Of a DNA stretch of 13,419 bases, positions 6,426-13,419 are shown piece by piece. This stretch comes from Treponema sp. UBA3870 (GTDB lineage: Bacteria; Spirochaetota; Spirochaetia; Treponematales; Treponemataceae). How positions within the stretch are numbered: position 1 is the stretch's first letter; each line of letters starts with the position of its first letter. The notes under the pieces were generated by a model. The model was not told the origin of the DNA. It saw only the letters and a program-made list of their open reading frames with translations, and searched no databases. The stretch covers positions 1-13,419 of the forward strand of contig DGGQ01000203.1 of the NCBI GenBank assembly GCA_002392275.1, read 5' to 3'. The translations under genes and the position numbers were made by a program.

Positions 6426-8612
6426 ATGAAAAGACTTTTGATTGTTTCCATCCTTCTGTCTGCGCTGGTGACGCAGATTTTTTCCGCCACATCGTTTTCA
6501 GTCCACGACATAGACGGCTCAAACAACCTGCTCTACTCCACCCGGCTTGATTTTCCCGGGACCTCACGTTCGTCCTCGCTGTTTGAAATCCACCTTGAAA
6601 AATCTTCCGCACAGGGACGGCCATCCCTTTTGACATGCGTGCCTGAAAAAATGGAGCTGCTCTCAGGAAACGTGGTCCAGCTCAGAAACGCATTCGGAAC
6701 CGCAAGATACAGCATGGACAGCGGGAAGCTGGTCTGGATTTACAGGAGCGACGATTTCCCGGCAGGATGGTACGACAACGTGAGACAGGCGGAAAGCCCC
6801 GACGGAAAATGGATTTGCCAGGAGGATTCGGAAGGCTCTCTTGTTTTGGTACATGTCGCGAGTGGCGTTCAGATTAAAATCCGCGAAAAATCTTCCTCCA
6901 ACGATTCCGTCCTTGCGAAATGGTCCGGCGACTCAAAATTCTTTTTGTACGAAGAAAACGGAACCGTCTATTTTGCCTCATGCGATGCGGCTGTAAAAAA
7001 ACTTCTTCCGCCAAAATCAATGAGAAGGATTGGAGAGGGAAGCCTTGGATGCGTCCAGTGGGTTGGCGAAAGACTGTACTATGCGTCGGCGGACATACTC
7101 TACAGGATTGACGAGGGGGAGCTTTTCACACGTGGTCTCTACTATGCGGTCCTTGGAAACGGAACACCCGTAGCGCGTCTCTCAACAAATTTTGACACAT
7201 TCCACGACAGCTTCTGGATAAGCCCGGACGGAAAATATCTTCTGTACACGAGCGGAAAAAAAATTGCGGTCCTCTATTCCATTCCAAAGGAATTCGGTTT
7301 TGCCTCCGCAAGAAAAATGGAGAGCCTGATTGGACTGACCGGTTCCATACTCGGCATGGATGTTATGTGGACCTCGGCAGACGTTCCCCTTCTCTGGATT
7401 GAAAACCTAAGCTACACAAAAGGGAAAAAATCAGCGTCGCTCTACTCGATGGACAAAACATTTTCTCTGGTCGCAAGCTATGACGAGCCAGGATGCATGG
7501 AGATTTCCCCGGACGGAAAAACAGTCGCATTCACCAGCGGGAAAAACCTTGAGACAAGAAAGATTGACGGATGGAAGCAGGTCGCAAAAATTGATGGCGA
7601 AAAAATTCTTTCGTTCAGGTGGCTCGATTCCCAGACAATAATCGCGGGAGGGGAGAACAGTCTTTTCCGGTGGTCCCCAGAAAAAGGCGGCAAATGGAAA
7701 AAGACGGTCCTCTATCTTTCATCGGTGAAGGCCGCAAGATGGGATGGAGAAAAAATCAACGCGTGGATTGAAGGCGACGACACACGCTACCAGTACGATG
7801 CGGAAAAAAATTCATGGACCGCAGCAGGAAAATCAAATCCACCGGACTCACCCGGTTATGCATCAAACGGAAAATTCAGGGCGTACACATCAGAATGTCC
7901 GAACCATCTTTTTGATGACGCGGTTTTTGTTCGCTCGCTGTCGGCCCCGGCATTCACATATCCGCTGATTCCCGAGACAATGGAAGAAAAAAAGAGCCGC
8001 GGAAAAGTGTCCATAATTTTTGATGCCACAGAAGGAAACGAAGGTCTTGCGCAGGTTCTTTCCGTTCTTGAGGATTTCGGGATAAGGGGCACGTTTTTTA
8101 TAAACGGTGAGTTCATCAGGCGGTACCCCATGGAGACATGCCAGATTGTCGCAAGCGGAAGCAGATGTGCATCGGGATTTTTCACAAGCGCGGACCTTCT
8201 GTCAAAAGATTTCGAAATTGACGCGGACTTTATACGCCGTGGTCTTGCCAGAAACGAGGATGAATTTCTTGCGGCCACAGGAAAGGAGCTTGACCTGATG
8301 TGGCATGCCCCGCACTACCGCTCCAACCAGATGATGATTGATGCGGGTGGGTCTACCGGGTATACGTATATAGACGCATGGAATGAAATAAATGACAGGG
8401 TGTCATTTGAGGATTCTGTCTCGGACAAAAAAAGCAGATACCTTGGTGCGGACGAAATAATTTCACTCACCAGGGAGAATCTGCATGACGGCATGGTTAT
8501 TCCGGTTGACGTTGGAAATATCCGTGGCAGCCGATTCGACTATGTGTATGAAAAAATCCACGCGCTGATAAAGACCATACTTCTTGCGGGATACGAGATA
8601 GCACCATTGTGA
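6426..8612 (+). CDS. Secreted beta-propeller protein with degenerate NodB-like (polysaccharide deacetylase) C-terminus
   Basis: This 728-residue exported protein has a signal peptide (about 1-21, cleavage near FSA-TS). Residues about 22-510 look like a beta-propeller with PD40/WD40-like blades: SPDGKWI (124-130), SPDGKYLLYTSG (266-277) and SPDGKTVAFTSG (361-372), with many W/Y-ended strands. Residues about 526-728 resemble the NodB homology domain of carbohydrate esterase family 4: IIFDATEG at 530-537, then LEDFGIRGTFFINGEFI (548-564). However, the usual FDDG is FDAT (Asp533 then Ala534). The region expected to hold the HxxxH metal ligands reads SGSRCASGFFTSADL with no histidine. The usual RxPxG appears as HAPHY (627-631), and the late LLH motif reads VIPVD. 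Catalysis is therefore doubtful and a binding or sensing role is possible. A GGAGG 9 bases upstream supports the start. It is a single-gene unit between two terminator-like hairpins. Fold is fairly sure; function is unknown. Confidence 0.78.
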   Translation: MKRLLIVSILLSALVTQIFSATSFSVHDIDGSNNLLYSTRLDFPGTSRSSSLFEIHLEKSSAQGRPSLLTCVPEKMELLSGNVVQLRNAFGTARYSMDSGKLVWIYRSDDFPAGWYDNVRQAESPDGKWICQEDSEGSLVLVHVASGVQIKIREKSSSNDSVLAKWSGDSKFFLYEENGTVYFASCDAAVKKLLPPKSMRRIGEGSLGCVQWVGERLYYASADILYRIDEGELFTRGLYYAVLGNGTPVARLSTNFDTFHDSFWISPDGKYLLYTSGKKIAVLYSIPKEFGFASARKMESLIGLTGSILGMDVMWTSADVPLLWIENLSYTKGKKSASLYSMDKTFSLVASYDEPGCMEISPDGKTVAFTSGKNLETRKIDGWKQVAKIDGEKILSFRWLDSQTIIAGGENSLFRWSPEKGGKWKKTVLYLSSVKAARWDGEKINAWIEGDDTRYQYDAEKNSWTAAGKSNPPDSPGYASNGKFRAYTSECPNHLFDDAVFVRSLSAPAFTYPLIPETMEEKKSRGKVSIIFDATEGNEGLAQVLSVLEDFGIRGTFFINGEFIRRYPMETCQIVASGSRCASGFFTSADLLSKDFEIDADFIRRGLARNEDEFLAATGKELDLMWHAPHYRSNQMMIDAGGSTGYTYIDAWNEINDRVSFEDSVSDKKSRYLGADEIISLTRENLHDGMVIPVDVGNIRGSRFDYVYEKIHALIKTILLAGYEIAPL

Positions 8613-8644
8613 TTTTCAGGACCCAAAACACATTTTGAATCCAT

Positions 8645-8683
8645 AAAAAAACACCCCAAAAATTGTCACCAAGCTTTGGGGTG
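8645..8683. terminator. Hairpin after the propeller gene, T run on the minus side
   Basis: CACCCCAAA (8652-8660) pairs perfectly with TTTGGGGTG (8675-8683) around a 14-base loop. Seven A residues (8645-8651) precede it, giving a clean T run only when read on the minus strand; the plus side continues with the poorer CTTCGATTTT. By position it should end the plus-strand propeller gene, possibly weakly, or act in both directions. Confidence 0.6.
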
Positions 8684-8731
8684 CTTCGATTTTAAAAACA
8701 GTATTCCCCCCGGAAAATTTTTCTTTCCCTC

Positions 8732-8759
8732 TTGACTTGTTTTGTTAAAAGTGGATAAT
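8732..8759 (+). promoter_or_regulatory. Predicted sigma-70 promoter of glnN
   Basis: TTGACT (8732-8737) and GATAAT (8754-8759), each one base off consensus, are separated by 16 bases. Transcription would begin near 8766, leaving a leader of about 85 bases that contains a perfect 12-bp hairpin. Confidence 0.65.
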
Positions 8760-8775
8760 TAAAGCCAACATCAAT

Positions 8776-8828
8776 GGCGATGTGAAATCAAGTTTTCTGA
8801 CAGGGTTTCACATCGCCTTTCTGTTTTT
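8776..8828 (+). promoter_or_regulatory. Terminator-like hairpin in the glnN leader (candidate attenuator)
   Basis: GGCGATGTGAAA (8776-8787) pairs perfectly with TTTCACATCGCC (8806-8817), with an 18-base loop. It is followed by TTTCTGTTTTT (8818-8828), a T-rich tract broken by C and G. It lies between the predicted promoter and the ribosome binding site of glnN. The structure is plain in the sequence. That it controls glutamine synthetase expression is an inference; no known riboswitch consensus was recognised, and no alternative antiterminator helix was found by eye. Confidence 0.55.
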
Positions 8829-8849
8829 AAACAAAGAAAAAGGAGAACT

Positions 8850-10949
8850 ATGATGGCACCAACTAATGTACCGGAACTCTTTGGTTCCTATGTCTTCAAC
8901 AAGCGCGTCATGAAAGACCGTCTTCCAAAAGAAACATTCAGAACCCTCAAGAAGACTTTGGATGAAGGCGCACCGCTGGACCTTGACGTTGCAAACCAGG
9001 TTGCACACGCAATGAAGGAATGGGCAATTGAAAAAGGTGCCACGCACTACGCACACTGGTTCCAGCCGCTCACGGGAATAACTGCGGAAAAGCACGACGG
9101 ATTTTTGAACCCAACCGACGATGGCGGAATCCTTATGACATTCAGCGGAAAGGAACTTGTAAAGGGGGAACCCGATGCATCATCATTTCCATCCGGTGGA
9201 ACCCGCGCTACATTCGAGGCACGCGGATACACGGTCTGGGATCCATCGGTCTATCCGTTTGTGAAGGAGCATACACTCTGCATACCGACGGCATTCTGTT
9301 CCTACACCGGCGAGGCTCTTGATAAAAAGACCCCACTGCTCCGCTCCATGGAGGCGCTCAACAAACAGGGTATCAGAATCCTCAGACTCTTTGGAAACAA
9401 CACGGCAAAAAGAATTTCAACGACAGTTGGACCTGAGCAGGAATATTTTATTGTTGACGAAAAACTTTACAACCAGAGAAAGGACCTCCGCATGACCGGA
9501 CGCACACTCTTCGGCGCGAAACCCGCAAAGGGACAGGAGATGGACGACCAGTATTTCGCCGCGCTCAAATCAAGGATTGTCGAGTACATGGAGGATTTGA
9601 ACGACACTCTCTGGAAATATGGAGTCCTTGCGAAGACCGAACACAACGAGGTTGCCCCCGCGCAGCACGAGATGGCCCCAATCTTCACGACAACGAACAT
9701 CGCCGCGGACCTGAACCAGCTCACAATGGAGGTTATGAAAAAAGTCGCACGCCGCCACGGACTTGTGTGCCTGCTCCATGAAAAACCTTTCGCCGGACTC
9801 AACGGAAGCGGAAAACACAACAACTGGTCCATGGCAACGGACGATGGTGAGAATCTTCTGAACCCGGGCGACACTCCAGCGAAGAACGCTCAGTTCATAC
9901 TTTTTGTAACGGCGGTCGTAAAGGCTGTTGACGAATACCAGGACCTTCTGCGCATTTCCGTGGCATCGGCAAGCAACGACCACAGGCTTGGAGCAAACGA
10001 GGCCCCGCCAGCAGTTATCTCAATCTTCATGGGCGAGGAACTTCAGGCGGTGCTTGAGTCAATCAAAAACGGAACCCACTATGATGAGGTCAGCAAGAAA
10101 AAGATGACGCTTGGTGTTGACGTGCTTCCACCAATCCCCAAGGATTCGACGGACCGCAACAGGACCAGCCCGTTCGCTTTCACAGGAAACCGCTTTGAGT
10201 TCCGCTCGGTCGGTTCTTCGCTTTCAATATCGGGACCGAACACGGTGCTTAACGGAATTGTGGCATACACGCTCAAAAAATTTGCGGACGAACTGGAGCC
10301 GGCCAAAAACTTTGACGAGGCACTTCAGGTTCTTGTAAAGAGGGAGCTGAACGCGCACTGGAGGATTATCTTCAATGGAAACGGTTACGACCCAAGCTGG
10401 ATTTCAGAGGCGGAGTCACGTGGACTTCTGAACCTCAAAAATCTTCCGGAGGCGATGGAGCACTACATGGACCCGAAGAATGTCAAAATGTTCACGGAGC
10501 TTGGAATCTATTCTCAGAAGGAAATCGAGAGCCACTATGAAATCAAGCTGGAAAAATACTGCCAGGTGCTGAACATAGAGGTGCAGACCATGCTGGAGAT
10601 GCTGAACAAGGACATCCTTCCGGCGGCGTTCAGATACATGAGGGACGTGAGCAAGACTGTATCCAATCTTAAATCGGTGGTTCCAAGCGCAAAATGTGGT
10701 GCGGAGACGGAGCTACTCAAAAAGCTGGACGGACTTGTGGACGAACTTGCGGAAAAAACCGAGGAGCTTAACAGAAAGCATCTTGAGACAAAGCAGGCGG
10801 CAGATTTCATGAGCGAGGCAAAATCCTATGCCGATGTCGTGATTCCGGCAATGGCAGAGACCAGGGCAATAGCCGACCAGATTGAGGTGCTTCTTGGCGA
10901 GGACTACAAGCCCTTCCCGTCCTATGAGGATTTGCTTTTTAGAATCTAG
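8850..10949 (+). CDS. glnN: Type III glutamine synthetase
   Basis: This cytoplasmic enzyme makes glutamine from glutamate, ammonia and ATP, the main ammonium assimilation step. At 699 residues it fits the long GSIII (GlnN) class, not the roughly 450-residue GSI. The N-terminus NVPELFGSYVFNKRVMKDRL is a GSIII signature. Catalytic-core blocks include GPEQEYF (194-200), TEHNEVAPAQHEMAPIF (263-279), and GLNGSGKHNNWS (316-327), which holds the ammonia/glutamate-site residues. The C-terminal 150 residues are helical, as in GSIII. Two ATGs stand in tandem at 8850 and 8853. AGGAG (8841-8845) is 4 bases from the first and 7 from the second, so the second (protein starting MAPTNVPEL) is likely the real start. 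It has its own promoter, leader hairpin and terminator. No glnB or ammonium transporter gene is adjacent. Confidence 0.95.
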   Translation: MMAPTNVPELFGSYVFNKRVMKDRLPKETFRTLKKTLDEGAPLDLDVANQVAHAMKEWAIEKGATHYAHWFQPLTGITAEKHDGFLNPTDDGGILMTFSGKELVKGEPDASSFPSGGTRATFEARGYTVWDPSVYPFVKEHTLCIPTAFCSYTGEALDKKTPLLRSMEALNKQGIRILRLFGNNTAKRISTTVGPEQEYFIVDEKLYNQRKDLRMTGRTLFGAKPAKGQEMDDQYFAALKSRIVEYMEDLNDTLWKYGVLAKTEHNEVAPAQHEMAPIFTTTNIAADLNQLTMEVMKKVARRHGLVCLLHEKPFAGLNGSGKHNNWSMATDDGENLLNPGDTPAKNAQFILFVTAVVKAVDEYQDLLRISVASASNDHRLGANEAPPAVISIFMGEELQAVLESIKNGTHYDEVSKKKMTLGVDVLPPIPKDSTDRNRTSPFAFTGNRFEFRSVGSSLSISGPNTVLNGIVAYTLKKFADELEPAKNFDEALQVLVKRELNAHWRIIFNGNGYDPSWISEAESRGLLNLKNLPEAMEHYMDPKNVKMFTELGIYSQKEIESHYEIKLEKYCQVLNIEVQTMLEMLNKDILPAAFRYMRDVSKTVSNLKSVVPSAKCGAETELLKKLDGLVDELAEKTEELNRKHLETKQAADFMSEAKSYADVVIPAMAETRAIADQIEVLLGEDYKPFPSYEDLLFRI

Positions 10950-10972
10950 ACGCATTAACTGAACCTTAAATT

Positions 10973-11016
10973 GGATCGGGCTATATCCTGAAATGGATTT
11001 TCCCGGTCCTTTTTTT
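10973..11016 (+). terminator. Intrinsic terminator of glnN
   Basis: GGATCGGG (10973-10980) pairs with CCCGGTCC (11002-11009), with one U·G pair; inside it ATCC (10985-10988) and GGAT (10995-10998) can extend the structure. Seven T residues follow at 11010-11016, 24 bases after the glnN stop. Confidence 0.82.
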
Positions 11017-11099
11017 CTGCATTTTTCTTCCATAATAAACAAGTAATTTTAAAGTGAAAATATTCCGAAAATAAGCGTAGATTTTTATCCATAATCGTC

Positions 11100-11126
11100 T
11101 TGACTACATCGCTTTAAAGTTATAAA
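11100..11126 (+). promoter_or_regulatory. Predicted promoter of the M23 lipoprotein gene
   Basis: TTGACT (11100-11105) and TATAAA (11121-11126) are good boxes, but the 15-base spacer is shorter than usual. The predicted leader of about 70 bases ends in GAGGG just before the ATG at 11205. The rest of 10950-11204 is AT-rich with no gene seen. Confidence 0.45.
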
Positions 11127-11204
11127 AAAGGTTATCTCTATCCGCAAATGGATTTTTGGAGATATTTGAGATTTGAAATTTTGATAAAAAATTGTGAGGG
11201 TGTC

Positions 11205-12176
11205 ATGAAACGCTTTTTTCTTTGTCTTGCCGCAACATTAAGCATTGTACTGACCGGCTGCGCGTCGCTCGGTGCACTTGGGACGGCTGAAAAAGAAAAA
11301 GAGGAACCAATGCAGGAGGAGTTCATAAATCCACTGAAGGACGCAAAATTCTATCTGACATCCCAATTCGGTCCAAGGATTGACCCAATTTCCAGAGTTC
11401 CGAGCAACCACAATGGAATCGACATGGCGGCGGGTCCGGGAACACCGGTCTATGCAATAAAAAGCGGCGTGGTGGAAGTCTCCGGGTGGCACAATCAGTA
11501 TGGAAACTATATAATCATCAGGCATGAGGGAAACTACAAGTCCCTGTATGCGCACATGAGCCGTCTAATAGCCGAAAAGGGCGACAAGGTTGAGCAGGGA
11601 GAAAAAATCGGTCTGGTCGGATCCACCGGCTACTCAACGGGCGCGCACCTGCATCTGACCATGTACAAAAATGGAAATCTGGTTGACCCCCTTACACTGG
11701 TTCTGAAGGACGAAGACTTTGAGGCTCTCCTCTACCCGGGACGCAAAATCGCCAAGATGAACCTGATTCACGAGACAAAATTCAAGCTCCAGAAATATCC
11801 AATCGCGTCAATAGATTTCGACATCTACTACATAACGAAGGACCATTCCCTCGTAAACAACACGATTGTAAACTACACCGCCCATTTCGGTGACGGCATA
11901 AAGGACTACACACCATTCTCCCTCTGCCTTGAGTGCAACGGCAAAAGATACGGACTTTCCGATATAAGCCTTCTGTACACGGAAACGGCGGACAATTCCA
12001 GTGTCAGCGCAAGCTACACGTCGGTTCTTTCATCCTCGCAGATGGGAAACCTGTTCAACTGTACGGACAAGGACAAAATCTACCTGATAGCAAAATACGG
12101 TGGGGAAAAGGAACAGAAAATCTATTCAAAAGAGTTCAACCAGAAATTCGCCGAAGCCCGACACCATTTTAATTAA
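11205..12176 (+). CDS. M23-family peptidase lipoprotein
   Basis: This 323-residue lipoprotein has a signal peptide ending in a lipobox, LTGC with lipidated Cys19 (L16-T-G-C19), so it should be anchored in a membrane facing the periplasm. The M23 domain spans about 47-167 and keeps the LytM-type residues His69 and Asp73 (HNGID), His117 (AHMS) and His148-L-His150 (AHLHL), so it is probably an active peptidoglycan endopeptidase. There is no LysM domain. Residues about 170-323 form an extra domain I do not recognise, with beta-like strands such as FDIYYITKDHSLVNNT and a Cys pair at 241 and 244. The frame is open 19 codons further up (11148), but the 11205 ATG is preferred: GAGGG precedes it and the signal peptide begins MKRFFLCLAA. 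The M23 domain is about two-thirds identical to that at 5107-6300, including AKxYLTSxFGPRIDPIS and KIGLVGSTGYSTG. It is convergent with ftsH. Confidence 0.9.
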   Translation: MKRFFLCLAATLSIVLTGCASLGALGTAEKEKEEPMQEEFINPLKDAKFYLTSQFGPRIDPISRVPSNHNGIDMAAGPGTPVYAIKSGVVEVSGWHNQYGNYIIIRHEGNYKSLYAHMSRLIAEKGDKVEQGEKIGLVGSTGYSTGAHLHLTMYKNGNLVDPLTLVLKDEDFEALLYPGRKIAKMNLIHETKFKLQKYPIASIDFDIYYITKDHSLVNNTIVNYTAHFGDGIKDYTPFSLCLECNGKRYGLSDISLLYTETADNSSVSASYTSVLSSSQMGNLFNCTDKDKIYLIAKYGGEKEQKIYSKEFNQKFAEARHHFN

Positions 12177-12203
12177 TTCAACATAAAAAAGCAAAATAAG
12201 TTT

Positions 12204-12236
12204 GGGGATTCTTAGTCAAGAATCCCCATTGTTGTT
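12204..12236 (+). terminator. Hairpin after the M23 lipoprotein gene
   Basis: GGGGATTCTT (12204-12213) pairs perfectly with AAGAATCCCC (12218-12227) around a 4-base loop. The tract after it, ATTGTTGTT, is only moderately T-rich, so it is a probable but not ideal terminator. Confidence 0.65.
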
Positions 12237-12261
12237 ATATGAAACTAAAAAAATATCATCA

Positions 12262-12330
12262 CTATCTGAGTTTTTGCGTTTTTTTGCGAAGCAAAAAATG
12301 GGAGCCTCGCGACCAAGCAAAAACTCATAG
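12262..12330. repeat. Long inverted repeat with nested GCGAAGC hairpin
   Basis: CTAT plus GAGTTTTTGC (12262-12277, with a 2-base bulge) pairs with GCAAAAACTCATAG (12317-12330). Nested inside, TTTTTTGC (12280-12287) pairs with GCAAAAAA (12291-12298) across a GAA loop, making the GCGAAGC core known for very stable DNA mini-hairpins. The remaining interior contains the palindrome TCGCGA (12307-12312). It lies between convergent genes. It may serve as a terminator for ftsH or be a small dispersed repeat; the sequence alone does not decide. Confidence 0.6.
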
Positions 12331-12331
12331 G

Positions 12332-12369
12332 CAAATTGAAATACAACTGCCAAGTTGGATTTCAATTTG
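12332..12369. repeat. Perfect inverted repeat overlapping the ftsH stop
   Basis: CAAATTGAAAT (12332-12342) pairs perfectly with ATTTCAATTTG (12359-12369). An inner CAACT/AGTTG stem (12344-12348 with 12353-12357) is separated from it by one mismatch. The right arm covers the ftsH stop codon (12362-12364). There is no T run directly after it on either strand, so it is more likely a transcript-end-stabilising structure than a classical terminator. Confidence 0.55.
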
Positions 12370-13419
12370 TACTGGCACTTGCGTTTATGTAATGCTCCTC
12401 ATCCGCTTTTTTTCCGGCCTCGGCAGCAAGTTCCGTGCAGTGGCTTTCCGCTTTGATTATCTCCTCAAACTCCTTGCCCTCGACAGTCTCCTTTTCAAGA
12501 AGGCGCTTTGCTATGTAATCAAGAAGCTCCTTGTGTTTTCCAAGCAAATCAAGAACATGCGAATAACGCTCGTCCATCAGGCGGGCAATCTCGTCGTCTA
12601 TATATTTCTGGGTGTCCTCGGAGAACTCACGCACAAGCTCCGGCTCCTGCGCTCCAAATCCATAGCCGCGACCGGATTTTCCCAAAGTCACATTGCGGAA
12701 TTTTTCGCTCATTCCGTAGTCCGTAATCATGCTCTTGAAGATTGCAGTGGCACGGGAAATGTCGTTGGACGCTCCAGTGCTGACCTCTCCAAAAACAATC
12801 TGCTCGGCAGCGCGTCCACCAAGAAGAACATCAACCTCGCCGACAAGTTCGTTCCTGCTCTTGAGGAAAGACTCGTCCTCGCTACGGTGCATGGTATAGC
12901 CCAACGCTCCTATTCCGCGCGGGATTATTGTAATCTTATGGACAGGGTCGCTTCCCGGTGTGAATGCGGCAACAAGGGCATGTCCTGTCTCGTGGTATGC
13001 GACTATGTGTCTCTCCTTTTCCTTTACGACGCGGCTCTTTTTCTGTAGACCAATCTGGGTTTTCTCTATGGCCTCGTCAAAGTCCTCGGAGATTACAAGC
13101 TTTCTTCCATTCCTTACGGCAAGAAGGGCTGCCTCGTTGACAATGTTCGCAAGATCCGCACCGGCAAGACCACTTGTGGCAAGGGCAAGCGCACTGAAAT
13201 CAACGGACTGGTCAATCTTGACGTTCTTGGCATGGATTTTCAGAATCGCCTCACGTCCCTTGACATCCGGCTTGTCAACAACAACCTGTCTGTCGAATCG
13301 ACCTGGACGAAGGAGGGCTGGGTCCAGAACATCGGGGCGGTTTGTGGCCGCAAGGATTATGAGTCCCTTCTCGTTGTCGAATCCATCCATCTCAACAAGA
13401 AGCTGGTTCAGGGTCTGCT
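12362..13419 (-). CDS. ftsH: ATP-dependent zinc metalloprotease FtsH, C-terminal part
   Basis: This membrane-bound AAA+ protease degrades misassembled membrane proteins and some regulators. About 350 C-terminal residues are present; the gene runs off the right edge, with QTLNQLLVEMDGFDN reading in from the last bases. Visible are the second region of homology of the AAA module (ATNRPDVLDPALLRPGRFDR, with both arginine-finger residues), the AAA lid (SGLAGADLANIVNEAALLA), and the peptidase M41 domain with its zinc site HETGH (nucleotides 12980-12994). The downstream STGASNDI block carries the Asp expected as third zinc ligand. The C-terminal tail is alanine- and charge-rich. Membrane segments, Walker A and Walker B lie outside the window. 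Its end overlaps an inverted repeat, and it is convergent with the M23 lipoprotein gene. Confidence 0.95.
   Translation of the reverse strand, partial: QTLNQLLVEMDGFDNEKGLIILAATNRPDVLDPALLRPGRFDRQVVVDKPDVKGREAILKIHAKNVKIDQSVDFSALALATSGLAGADLANIVNEAALLAVRNGRKLVISEDFDEAIEKTQIGLQKKSRVVKEKERHIVAYHETGHALVAAFTPGSDPVHKITIIPRGIGALGYTMHRSEDESFLKSRNELVGEVDVLLGGRAAEQIVFGEVSTGASNDISRATAIFKSMITDYGMSEKFRNVTLGKSGRGYGFGAQEPELVREFSEDTQKYIDDEIARLMDERYSHVLDLLGKHKELLDYIAKRLLEKETVEGKEFEEIIKAESHCTELAAEAGKKADEEHYINASASTN

Noticed and set aside
11148..11204. N-terminal extension of the M23 lipoprotein
   Set aside because: A signal peptide with lipobox begins at the 11205 ATG, which has a ribosome binding site; the extension would bury the signal peptide.
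12262..12369. CRISPR-like repeats
   Set aside because: These are inverted repeats forming hairpins, not regularly spaced direct repeats, and no cas gene is present.
12239..13048. Plus-strand reading frame of 269 codons opposite ftsH
   Set aside because: It starts in the inverted-repeat region and runs antisense to conserved FtsH sequence, with no recognisable domain.
1..13419. A defence island, prophage, or other novel multi-gene system
   Set aside because: Every sizeable gene belongs to a housekeeping or envelope family, composition looks uniform, and there are no mobile-element genes or boundaries.

Overview
The window looks like a stretch of ordinary chromosome from an anaerobic spirochaete, most likely Treponema or a close relative. 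This is an inference from the gene set and style: type III glutamine synthetase, GTP-type PEP carboxykinase, a DUF115/Maf-like protein, a PASTA-bearing transpeptidase and a lipoprotein M23 peptidase. Base composition and codon use look even throughout. No transposase, integrase, tRNA, rRNA, CRISPR array or phage gene was seen.

Layout, left to right. Bases 1-344 hold the 3' end of a GTP-dependent PEP carboxykinase, closed by an intrinsic terminator. A small XRE-type HTH regulator (527-880, +) follows, and its stop codon directly abuts the stop of a convergent minus-strand operon. That operon reads lepB (signal peptidase I) > ftsI-like transpeptidase with one PASTA domain > DUF115 protein, from 5053 down to 881. 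All three genes overlap by about 20 bases, which suggests translational coupling. A 53-base gap separates lepB from a divergent membrane-anchored LysM + M23 endopeptidase (5107-6300). A secreted beta-propeller protein with a NodB-like C-terminus whose catalytic residues appear lost comes next (6426-8612). After it lies type III glutamine synthetase glnN (8850-10949), whose leader contains a terminator-like hairpin. Then comes an M23 lipoprotein (11205-12176) closely related to the first M23 protein. Finally the 3' part of ftsH lies on the minus strand (12362 to the window end).

How the genes fit together. Five of the nine genes concern the cell envelope: secretion (lepB), septal peptidoglycan synthesis (ftsI), peptidoglycan trimming or remodelling (two M23 proteins), and an exported propeller/deacetylase-like protein. 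ftsH adds membrane-protein quality control. pckG and glnN are central carbon and nitrogen metabolism. No gene-free stretch exceeds 300 bases. The largest gaps are 10950-11204, 8613-8849 and 12177-12361; each holds terminator-like hairpins, and the first two also hold a promoter candidate.

I did not find a clearly new multi-gene system. The points most worth checking are the apparent pseudo-deacetylase fused to a propeller, the hairpin in the glnN leader, and the cluster of inverted repeats between the lipoprotein gene and ftsH.
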